Part shown: positions 46,343-56,436 of the stretch, piece by piece
Layout: every line of letters starts with the position of its first letter
Numbering within the stretch: the stretch's first letter is position 1
Source: Lactarius indigo
Lineage: Eukaryota; Basidiomycota; Agaricomycetes; Russulales; Russulaceae
Assembly: GCA_025766275.1 (NCBI GenBank)
Contig: JAFKAC010000139.1
Span: 61,827 to 125,826 of the forward strand
Length of the DNA: 64,000 nucleotides
Direction of reading: 5' to 3'
The notes under the pieces: generated by a model
What the model saw: only the letters and a program-made list of their open reading frames with translations
Told to the model about the DNA's origin: nothing
Database searches by the model: none
Made by a program: the position numbers and the translations under genes

Positions 46343-48223
46343 ATGTTGCATGTTCTACCCACCGAGGTGACGCTGAACGTGCTTTCTCATCTCCCGATAC
46401 CCTCGTTACTTTCTTTACCGGTTCTGTCTCACCAATGGCTCGATTTTTTCACCACAAACCAGTCGGAAATTTTTCACAGCGCCGCCCTCTTACACGAGTA
46501 CATACAACCCGAAACACTGTCACTAGAAGATGCGTTATCCGTGAATACGGGCAGGCCTTGGGCCGGCTCGACGAGTTGGAAGGACTTTTGTAAGTGTACC
46601 CTCGTCGATACGGCAAGTGCCGTGCCGTGCCTTTTCTGGCGTCCGTCCACTCATTGATGATACCTCTCTGGTCACTCTCATTATGAAGGCCACAGGTCAT
46701 ATCAACTGCGCAAAAACTGGGAAGGAAAAGGGCGTGCTGTCGTGCGTGTGTTGTCGCCCCCAGGTTCCAACGTCCATCGCATCAAGGTCGACGAAAAGGC
46801 GGGGATATGCATCACCACCCACATGTTCGGCGGAATCTCCGTGATTCACCTCTTTTCGAGCACTGTCTTGTGGTATCTCCCCCAGGTGCGGGAGTTCTCT
46901 TCCCATTGGATTTCCTCTGGGTGCTCAAACAACTACGTGTAGTCGTACGTCCGTCCCTTTGCCCATTGCGAGTACGATAACGGGTTTCTCGTCTTCGACC
47001 GCATGAGCAAGGAGAAGGAAGTCTGGCGTCTGGCCAGCGACTTTTCCGCTGAAGACGAGGTCGCCACCCATTCGCCGCCGGACGGCGAGCAGATGGACGC
47101 GTCCGCCTGCGCCGCAACGGTATACCATCAGTATGCGCCGCGTGGGCAATTCCGGCCCTGGGCGGTGCTGGCGTTACCCAATTTCACGACCATGTATCGG
47201 CTCGTGTACCCGACGCTCATATGCGCGAACTGCAGGCATGCTTTCTTGTACGACATGCGCACAGGTTCCCTCGAGCAGACCATCGACATCTATGTCCGGT
47301 CGATCTGCTACGTCGACGTGAACGAGACCCACGTGTTCGTTTGTGAGCCGGATGCAGTACATGTGTTTTCGCGGGAGAGCGGTAACGAAGTCCTGGAAAT
47401 ACCGGCAGACGCCACCATACGGTGTACTCTGCTCGTGGAAGGTCCGATCTCCGATAAGTTGATCAGACCCCTCTCCGTCTCCCCCAAAATAGATAAATCC
47501 CGTCCGAGGTTCATCGCGGGTATGTTCACTCGTGCCCTTTGGTTCACGGATATTTTATACTGACGTCTTGCATAGCCCATGTCTCCAGGGACGGCCGTGA
47601 TCTCGTTGTCTTAGCTCATAAACGCCGCGTTGTTTTCATTCGAGATTTTGAGCGCATTTGTCGTGGAGAAACTAGCCTCGAACGGGGTGGGCTTTCTCTG
47701 AGCATCCGATCGCAAGATGTGTGTTGCTATCTGGGATTCGAACACGGTCGTGTCTGCGTGGCAACCGTTCGTATTTCACGACTTCTCCCTGCGATTGCTC
47801 ACATTTATGTTGGTTTGAAGATGCAAGGGCTCTATATTTTCACCTTCGGCCCTGATCTTTCTGCGAAGGCTGTATTCGTGCGACCCTCCAAAAACGTTTC
47901 CGCTGGCTCGCATTCGGTCAGTTGCATACAGCTCACAGACCGCCGAATATATTTTACGTGGGAAGATGCAAGGCGTCGGCAGGACATCCCGCTGTTTGAA
48001 GACGTGGAAAACGCGCAGGAACTGCCACCGCCAATAACACCAGCTTCGGATCGAGCATTCCAACTCCCACCGTGGGTTGGGCGACTTAGTGGGTACTCCT
48101 TCACAAAAATCGGTGCTGGTGGGTGCTGACTTTGACACTTTGTGTCCAGCCCCGATCGAGAGAGTTTCCGTGGGTTGTGTTGATTTTACTCTAATGCCCG
48201 AGGGCGACGCGAGGGAGATCTGA
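46343..48223 (+). CDS. F-box protein, array copy 1 (intact)
   Basis: First of four tandem paralogues. Exons 46343-46589, 46689-46885, 46943-47519, 47576-48112 and 48150-48223 give 543 residues. The N-terminus is an F-box (LPTEVTLNVLSHLPIPSLLS, then SHQWLDFF), which binds Skp1 in SCF ubiquitin ligases. The rest is repeat-like with beta-rich segments such as YDNGFLVFDR, YPTLICANCRHAFLYD and HVFVCEPDAVHVFSRESG, possibly a propeller that binds the target; this is inference. If the short last intron (48113-48149, 37 bp) is not removed, the frame stops at 48127-48129. The last exon is kept because all copies conserve it. No disabling change was seen. Confidence 0.75.
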
Positions 48224-48262
48224 AAAGGGGGTCAGATACAGTCATAGGGAGTAAGTCCATTC

Positions 48263-48553
48263 AAAGTTGGCGCATCCCGTCGCATTTCGATTCCGCATTT
48301 CAGAAATGCGGGTAACTGTGGCGCACAATGGCATCACGCATTTGTATTCGTGATATTCTGTGACTTCGTGAGTCATGACTAGGTCTACACAATTCCGACC
48401 GTACAGATGGTCCGTAAAAGACAAACACCTGGGAGTGATACGATGTAAGCAAGAAATGCAGACATGCGTCGAATTTAACAGGGTGGGACCACAAAATCTT
48501 GCAACCGCATTTCGAAAATGTGGAATCGAAATGCGACGGGATGCGCCAACTTT
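48263..48553. mobile_element. MITE-like element with inverted ends, 291 bp
   Basis: The left end, 48263-48312, is repeated in reverse complement at 48504-48553 with few differences; both read aaagttggcgcatcccgtcg inward. Each end contains a nested hairpin (ccgcattt...aaatgcgg on the left). The interior of about 190 bp has no ORF and a small palindrome at 48361-48375. No clear target-site duplication is visible at the boundaries used. It lies between F-box copies 1 and 2 and was not seen in the other spacers. A non-autonomous DNA transposon is the likeliest reading; no transposase gene was recognised in the window. Confidence 0.65.
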
Positions 48554-48664
48554 ACTGTTAGATCCGGATACGACGATCGTTCACAAAACTAGCTACTGTA
48601 CTGTAGTACGGTCACGGGTTATATCAGGAGTCCCAGATTCTTGGGGGAATTCACCCAGCCTATC

Positions 48665-50563
48665 ATGTTGCATGTTCTACCCCCCGAGGTGACGCTTAGC
48701 ATACTTTCTCATCTTCCGATACCGTCGTTACTTTCCTTACCGGTCCTGTCTCACCAATGGCTCGATTTTTTCACTACAAATCAATCGGCAATCTTCCATA
48801 GCGCGGCCTTCTTGCATGAGTACATACAACCCGAGACACTGTCGCTAGAAGATGCGCTGTCCGTGAATACAGGCAGGCCTTGGGCAGGATCGACGAATTG
48901 GAAGGACTTTTGTAAGTCGTACCCTCATCAATACCGCGAGAGCCATACCGTTTCTAGCGTCTATCTTACCACTCATTAATGGTACCCTTTTGGTTATTCT
49001 TACTGTGAAGGCCACAGGTCGTTTCAACTACGCAAAAACTGGGAAGGAAAAGGGCGTGCTGTCGCACGTGTATTGTCGCCTCCAGGTTCTAACGTCCATC
49101 GCATCAAGGTTGACGAAAAGGCGGGGATATGCATCACCACCCACATGTTCGGCGGAATCTCTGTGATTCACCTCTTTTCGAGCACTGTCTTGTGGTGTCT
49201 TCCCCAGGTGCGAGGTTTTTTTTCCCCTTGGATTCCTCTGGGTGCTCAAATGACCGCTTGCAGTCGTACGTTCGCCCCCTTGCCCATTGCGAGTACGATA
49301 ACGGGTATCTCGTCTTCGACCGCACGAGCAAGGAGAAGGAAGTCTGGCGTCTGGCCAGCGACCTTTCCACCGAGGGCGAGGTTGCCGCCCGTGCGCCGCC
49401 CGACGGCAGGCAGATGGATGTGTCTGCCCGTGCTGCAATGGTGTACCATCAGTATGCGCCGCGTGGGCAGTTCTGGCCTTGGGCCCTGCTGGCGTTCCCC
49501 GAGGCCACACCCACGTACCGACTCGCGTACCCGACGCTCATATGCGCAAGCTATGACCACGCTTTCTTGCACGATGTGCGCACGGGTTTTCTCGTGCAGA
49601 CCATCGACATCGGCTCTGGTCTCCAGATACTTAGCTACGTTGATGTGGATGAGCGCTATGCGTTCGTGTGCGAGCTGGATGCAGTACGTGTGTTTTCTCG
49701 GGAGAGTGGCAACGAAGTCCTGCAAATACCGGCAGACGCCCCCGTACAGTGTAATCAGCTCGTGGAGGATCCGTTCCTCATGTCTGGAAACTCGTTTATC
49801 ACCCCTCTCTCTGTCTCCCTCAATGAGGATTATTCCTGTCCGAGGTTTATTGCTGGTGTGTTCAATCATACCCTTTCGTTCACACTGGCACTCATACTAA
49901 CATCACGCATAGTTCATGTCTCCAGGGACGGCCGCGACCTCGTAGTCTTATCGGATAGAGGCCGTCATGGTGTTGTGTTCATTCGAGATTTTGAGCGTAT
50001 CTGCCGTGGAGAGACCAGCCTCGAACAGGCGGGGCTTGTTCTGAGCATTCCACCACATACATGTTGCTATCTGGGGTTCGAGCATGGTCGTGTTTGCGTG
50101 GCAACCGTTCGTATTTTACATCTTTCCTCGAGATTGCGCATGTTCATGTTGGTTTGAAGGTTCAAGGGCTTTATATTTTCACCTTCGGCCCTGATCTTTC
50201 GCCGAAGGCTGTATTTGTGCAGCCCTACAATTACAAATCGAGGAGGCTGCGTTTTATCAGCTGCATGCAGCTAACGGACCGTCGCATATATTTTATGTGG
50301 GAAAATGCAAGACGCCGACAGGGCATACCGCTGTTCGAAGATGAGGGAAATGCTCAGGAACTTCCACCGCCAATAACACCAACGTTAATTGAAGGATTAC
50401 AAGAGCCGGTGCGACTTGGTGGGTGCTCCTTCATAAAATTGGTGCCATTGGGTGCTGATTCTTACACTTTTGTTCATTTTTGTCGTAAGACCCGAATGAG
50501 AGAATTTCCGTGGGTTGCATTGACTTTACTCTGATGCCTGAGAACTACGCAAGCGATATTTAA
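48665..50563 (+). pseudogene. F-box protein, array copy 2 (one frameshift)
   Basis: Same exon plan as copy 1: 48665-48911, 49011-49207, 49264-49855 and 49913 onwards, all with good splice sites. Exons 1 and 2 have exactly the same lengths as in copies 1, 3 and 4. In exon 4 one base is missing at about 50121-50132: the stretch from CGTATT to GTTGG is 32 bases here but 33 in copies 1 and 3. The frame then stops at 50155-50157. The rest (VHVGLKVQGLYIFTFGPDLS onwards) continues in the next frame, and the conserved last exon (about 50499-50563) is still open. Everything before the break is open, so a truncated F-box protein could still be made. A sequencing error is an alternative. Confidence 0.7.
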
Positions 50564-51122
50564 AAAGGGAGTCAATCGTGAACGTGTGAACGAGCATCTG
50601 TTGACGTTTTTGACAGGCATCCCTGTACTTTCCTGTTTCCTGTTTTCTTTTATTTGCGTTTGGGTTTATTGTTCGTTATGACGTCCAGGAGATACATCTA
50701 CGTGTCGATGTTCACGATACGCGCTGCTCAACCCACCGACCTAGTATGAGTTCCTCGTACTAGGTTTCCACCAGTGGAAATTCATAGGGGCGTACTGATA
50801 TGAACTTTACCCCTACTTGTGAGGGCAGGAGGCAGGCGCATCCACTTTCTGCTACTTCATCGGCGTCTGCAGTCAACATCGAACAGCTCGACCGCCATGC
50901 TAAAGCTGGACCTCGATGATCTGTTATTGGGTGATCATCTTTGCCATTGTCTTGTCGCAGGAGGTGGGCACTTGAATACAATAATTCAAAATCGAATGTG
51001 TCGATGTAAATTAGAACTTGAAGCTTGAAGCTCTATAGAGGAGCCACATTACAGCAGACGGGTATGGGCCCCACCTAAGTAGTTGTGGAGCCAGTAAGAA
51101 CAATAGTTACCAAGTCACTGTC
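50564..51122. other. Spacer between F-box copies 2 and 3
   Basis: Holds the 3' flank of copy 2, including gttatgacgtccaggag (50675-50691), which is repeated exactly downstream of copy 4 (56174-56190), and a following block (about 50767-50803) also similar there. The flank was evidently duplicated with the gene. No other gene was seen. Confidence 0.6.
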
Positions 51123-52920
51123 ATGTTACACATTCTACCCACCGAGGTGACGCTTAACGTGCTCTCTCATCTTCCGATACCCTCGTTACTTTCTTTGCTG
51201 GTCCTCTCTCACCAATGGCTTGATTTCTTCACCACAAACCAATCGACAATCTTTCATAGCGCCGCCCTCTTACACGAGTACATACAACCCGAGACGTTGT
51301 CACTAGAGGATGCTCTATCTGTGAATATGGGCAGTCCTTGGGCGGGATCGATGAGTTGGAAGGATTTTTGTAAGTCGCACCCTCGTCTGTACTGTATCGA
51401 GAGAGCCACCTCACCACTAATGGGAAATTCTGGTCATTCTCGCGATGAAGGCCATAGGTCGTTTCAACTACATAAAAACTGGGAGGGAAAAGGGCACGCT
51501 GTTGCACGTGTGGTGCCGCCTCCGGGTTTGAACGTCCACCGCATCAAGATCGACGAGAAAGCAGGGATATGCATTATGACCTGCGTTTGGGGCGGTCTCA
51601 ACGTGGTTCACCTCTTCTCTGGCATCGTCTTGTGGTGTCTTCCCCAGGTTCGAGTTTTTTTTTTTTTCAATTATATATATATATATATATATCCTCTCCC
51701 CCTTTGATCCCACTGGATGCTCAAACAGTCGCTTACAGTCGCATGTCCGCTCCCGTGCCCACTGCGAATACGACAACGGCTATCTCGTCTTTGACCACGT
51801 AGACGGAGCAATGGAAGTCTGGCGCCTAGCCAGTGACTGTCCCATTAGGGGCGAGGTCGCCGCCGATGCGCCGCCTGACGGCGAACAGATGGACGTGTCC
51901 ACCCGCGCAGCGGCGTTGTACCATCAGTACGCACCGCGTGGGCAGTTCCTCCCCTGGGCACTGTTGAGGTTTCATGAGTTCACACGAGCGTATCGGTTTG
52001 CATACCCGACGCTCATATGCGCAAGCCACGACCGTGCTTTTTTGCACGATGTGCGCACGGGTTCCCTCGTGCAGACGATCGACATCCATCTCGAAGATCT
52101 CTGCTACGTCGACGTGAACGAGCGCCACGCGTTTGTATGCGAGCCAGATGCAGTGCATGTATTTTCGCGAGAGAGCGGCAGTGAGGTCCTACGCATACCG
52201 GCGGACACCAGCGCACAGTGCAGTCAGGTCGTGGAGGATCCGTTCCTCGTATCTGGGGACTGGTTCATCACCCCTCTCTCTGTCTACCCCAAGTCGGATG
52301 AGTTTCGTCTTCATACGGAGTTTATTGCGGGTACGTTCCCTTTGCTTCACAGAGATTTCATACTGATGTCACGCATAGCCCATGTCTCCAGGGACGGCCA
52401 CGATCTCGCTCTTTTATTGGATGGGCGCCGTGTTGTTTTCATTCGAGATTTTGAGCGTATCTGTCGTGGAGAGATCAGCCTCGAACAGGCGAGGCTTGTT
52501 CTAGGTATCCCACAAGATACATGTTACTATTTGGGATTCGAGCACGGTCGCGTCTGTGTGGCAACCGTTCGTATTTCACGACCTCCTTTTGTGATTCCGC
52601 ATGTTCATGTCGATTTGAAGATGAAAGGGCTCTATATTTTCACCTTCGGCCCCGATCTTTCGTCAAAGGCTGTGTTCGTGCGACCTTCTAAAAAAGCCCT
52701 GCCTAGGTCGTATCCGATCAGCTGCATGCAGCTCACAGACCGCCGCATATATTTTACTTGGGAAGATGCAAGGCGTCGGCAGGACATCCCGCTATATGAG
52801 GACGCAGAAAATGCTCAGGAACTTCCACCGCCAATAACACCAAATTTGGATCTAGAGTTCCAAGTGACGCTGTGGATGGCACGACACGGTGGGCTCTCCT
52901 TCACAAACCGATGCCACTAG
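51123..52920 (+). CDS. F-box protein, array copy 3 (open, altered end)
   Basis: Exons 51123-51369, 51451-51647, 51739-52330 and 52379-52920 join in frame to 525 residues. The F-box (LPTEVTLNVLSHLPIPSLLS) and the beta-rich body match the other copies. Intron 2 (51648-51738) is enlarged by a TA repeat. Intron 3 is 48 bp, so the frame also reads through it. At the 3' end the donor used for the last small exon is lost: the place of GGGTGCTG is taken by AGCTGCTG. The frame therefore ends at the TAG 52918-52920, although the last exon sequence itself survives to a stop at 53022-53024. Otherwise no damage was found. Role presumed as for copy 1. Confidence 0.72.
51672..51692. repeat. TA dinucleotide repeat in intron
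   Basis: About ten TA units directly after a poly-T run, inside intron 2 of F-box copy 3. The other copies lack it. Confidence 0.85.
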
Positions 52921-54083
52921 CTGCTGACTCTGACCCTGTTGCCTGTTTGTCGCAAGCTCCTGTTGAGAAAGACTCTGTGGGTTGCATCGACTTTACTCTG
53001 ATGCCTGATTGCTACGAGGCTTGAAAATGGGTCAATCACAGACGAACACAAGTTTACGTTTTTGACAGGCATTACTGCCTGTTTTTTTTTTTGGTTTGGT
53101 TTCTTTTCTCGTCCAGGAAATACGTCTCCTTGTACGATCGTATCCAGATCCGACAGAACACCCCCTCAGGCGACCATCCATGCTCGCCAGCATTTCCACC
53201 CTCCCCACACTTTCCTGCGCTCACCTATGCTCACTTGCCCATGCTCACCTGTGCTAACCCATACACTCTGTAAGTACCACTTCCCCATGCTGTGAGCACT
53301 GTTCCCCTACCTGTTCTACTGTACGCCATTCTTGTGTATGTCTCCTGGTCACTAGTCTATTTTGCAACGAAGATTCCCTTGACCACACTTCTGAATGTAC
53401 TTAGTGAGAGGACCTTCCCCCTTTTTCCCTTTCCCTTTGTCCCGGTGCCGTCCTTGCCCAGCGGAGTTCCAAAGTTTTCAATCCAGGACCGTGCACGTGA
53501 CAAGTCGTGAGCGCCTGGAGTCATTCTCCACCACTAGCGGCACCTCTTTGCTCGCCTCTGATCATTCAAGGGTCGATTCAACTACGCAAAAACTGGGAGG
53601 AAAAAAGGGCACGCTGTCGCGCAATTTTTTTCGCCTCCATGTTTCGACGTCGTGCGTATCAAGGTCGACGACAAAGCAGAGATATGCATCATGGCCTGCA
53701 TTTGGGGAAGTTTTGCGCCTCCACCCATGTTCAGACGGTCATCCATTGTCACGCCCCATTATCAAAACACTCTAGCCCAAGCTCGGCCGGTTACTGTACC
53801 CGTTCGGTTTGCTGATATGTATTATACAGTGTTGATTAATCCAGTGTAGGTATTATCGGGGGGTAATACCACGTGCATTTCCTAAGGCTTTAATGAGCAT
53901 AGGAACCAGCGAAAAACGTGAAGTGTCCGAACATTGGGTGGTGTCCAAGGTGGTAAGGAGTAATGCTGCCAGTTCCGGTCGCGCAATCGGTCATTCGTCT
54001 AGGGGAGACGGCAACTAATAGGGGTACTGTCTCGACAGCTACTTAGGTGGAGCCAATACCAACAGTCGTCCCAAGTTGCTATC
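52921..54083. other. Spacer between F-box copies 3 and 4
   Basis: Contains the orphaned last-exon sequence of copy 3 (to 53024), its 3' flank, a T-rich stretch, and the exon-2 remnant described separately. The 60 bases before 54084 match the upstream flanks of the other copies. Confidence 0.6.
53520..53735 (+). pseudogene. F-box gene remnant, mostly exon 2
   Basis: From about 53571 the sequence aligns with exon 2 of the F-box copies (caactacgcaaaaactggga is exact at the start), followed by recognisable counterparts of the stretches encoding VHRIKVDEKAGIC and the CIWGS-like segment. Small indels destroy the frame. A short piece before it resembles the end of intron 1. No F-box exon or exons 3-4 remain nearby, so this is a fifth, heavily deleted copy. 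Confidence 0.7.
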
Positions 54084-56034
54084 ATGTTGTATGGTCTGCC
54101 CGCTGAGGTGACGCTTAACGTGCTTTCCAATCTCCCGATACCCTCGTTACTTTCCTTACCCATCCTGTCTCGCCAATGGCTCAGTTTCTTCACCACAAAC
54201 CAATCAGTAATCTTTCGCAGAGCCGCCCTCTATCATGAGTACATACAACCCGGGACAATGTTCCTAGAGGATGCACTGTCCGTGAATACGGGCAAGCCTT
54301 GGGCTGGATCGACGAGTTGGAAGGGCTTTTGTTAGTCGCACCCTCATCAATACGACGACAGCTGTGCCATTTCTGGTGTCTATTTGAATATCCACCCACT
54401 AATGGCACTTCTCTGGTCGTTCTCATCATGAAGGCCACAGGTCATTTCAACTACGCAAAAACTGGGAGAGAAAGGGGCGCGCTGTCGCGCGTGCGTTTCC
54501 GCCTCTGGGTTTTAATATCTATCACCTTAAAGTTGACGAGAAAAGAGGGATATGTATCATGACCTGCATTTGGGGCAGTCTCAACGTGGTTCACCTCTTT
54601 TCCGGCATCCTCTTGTGGTGTCTTCCCATGGTACGAGAGTATTTGTTTTTTAAACCCCACCCATTGGTATTCACTCGGGTGCTCAAACGTTCGCTCGCAG
54701 TCGCACGTCCCCTCCCGTGCCCGCTGCGAATACGACAACGGGTATCTCGTCTTTGACGACCATCACGAAGACCAGCCAAAGGAAGTCTGGCGCCTGAGCA
54801 GTGAGTTCACCGAAGGCGAGGTCGCTGTCGATGCGCCACCTGGCGCCGCGCAAATGGACGTGTCCAATCGTGCTGAAGAGTTGTGTTGTACAATCAGTAC
54901 GCGCCACTTGGACAGTTTCGGCCCTGGGCGCTGCTGAGGTTTCCCGAGTTCGCGCACAAGTACCGACTTGTGTACCCGACACTCATATGTGCGAGTCACG
55001 AGCTTGCTTGCTTGCACGATGTGCGCACAGGTTCCCTCGTGCAGACCATCAACACCCATCTCGAAGGTCTCTACGACGCCGACGTGAATGAGCGCCATGT
55101 GTTCTTGTGCAAGCAAAATGCGGTGCATGTGTTTTCGCGCGAGAGTGGTAACGAGGTCCTGTGCATACCGGTCGACGCCGGCGTACGGTGTAGGCAGCGC
55201 GTGGAGGACCCCTCCTCGTACCCGGGGACTGGTTTACCACCTCTCTCTCTGTCAACCCCGAAGTGCTAGATGAATCTCGTCCCCTTCCGGGATTTCTTGC
55301 GGGTATGTTTGCTCATACATACCCTTTGGTCCACGCAAAGATTTCATACTTACGTCTCACGTAGTCCATGTCTCCAGGGACGGCCGCGATCTCGTGGTCT
55401 TGTCAAAGAAGACCCGTGTTATGTTCATTCGCGATTTTGAGCGTATCTGTTGTGAAGAGACCAGCCTCGAGCAAGCGGGGCTTGTTCTGAGCATTCAACC
55501 AGAGGATACCTGTCGTTATCTGGATTTCAAGCACGGACATGTCTGTGTGGCAACCGTTCGTATTTCACAATCTTGTTCTGTGACTGCGCATGTTCATATT
55601 AGCTTGAAGGTGCAAGGGTTCTATGTTTTCACCTTCGACCCCAATCGTTCGACGAGGGCTACGTTCGTGCAGCCCTCTGAAAACGCCTTGGATGTGCCAC
55701 AGTCGTATCCGGGTCCGTTGGGCTGCGTTCAGCTCACGGAGCGCCGCCTATATTTTACGTGGGAAGACGAAAGGCGTCGGGAGGACATCCCGCTGTTTGA
55801 AGACGCGGAGAATGCTCAAGAGCTATCACGGCCAATAACACCACCTCTGGATCTAGACTTCCAAGTGTCGATATGGGATGTCCAACGTCGTGGGTACTCC
55901 TTCACAAAATTAGTGCTACTGGGTACTGACTCTGACACTCTGTGTCCGTTTTGTCGCTAGAGCCAGTTGAGAAAGATTCCTTGGGTTGCATTGACTTTAG
56001 CCTGATGCCCGAGGGCAATACAAGCGAGATTTAA
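54084..56034 (+). pseudogene. F-box protein, array copy 4 (two frameshifts)
   Basis: Exons 54084-54330, 54434-54630 and 54701 onwards follow the plan of the other copies, and the F-box exon is open (LPAEVTLNVLSNLPIPSLLS). The intron 1 donor is gttagt instead of gtaagt. In exon 3, five extra bases near 54880 (ttgtgttgta) break the frame; it resumes as YNQYAPLGQFRPWALLRFPE. A one-base loss near 55209 (gaccccTCC where copy 3 has gatccgTTCC) breaks it again, with a stop at 55267-55269. Exon 4 (from about 55365) is fully open to CPFCR, and the conserved last exon ends at 56032-56034. Clearly related, probably not producing a full protein. Confidence 0.75.
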
Positions 56035-56436
56035 AAAAGGGGACGAACACCAGTTCAAGTTTGCGTTTATGATAGGCATTTCTTTATTTTTACTTTATTT
56101 TTTCGTTATGACATTTAGGTGTGACCACGATAATCACCAATTTTCGTTTGCGACGTGTTTGCTTTACCTTTTTGTTATGACGTCCAGGAGTACTAGTACA
56201 GCCGCGTGTACGACCCTCCGTATCGATCTCATTCCTGTGATCGGGGAGACTCCGCCCTTAGAATCGCAACGTCGCATTGCCAAGCCACAGGTGATAAGAC
56301 GCCTTGTCAACGCCCCAAGACGAATTCCTCATAACAGGTTGCCTACAGATGGAAATACATATGGGCGTACCGATTTCAAATTCGCCTCTGTTTGGGAGGG
56401 CATCGTCGCGTCATAAGGAAACATAAATACCTCGAG
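56035..56436. other. 3' flank of the F-box array
   Basis: Contains two related copies of a T-rich block ending gttatgac (about 56105 and 56174) and the repeated gttatgacgtccaggag at 56174-56190. No gene was seen before the stop of the MOB gene. Confidence 0.55.
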
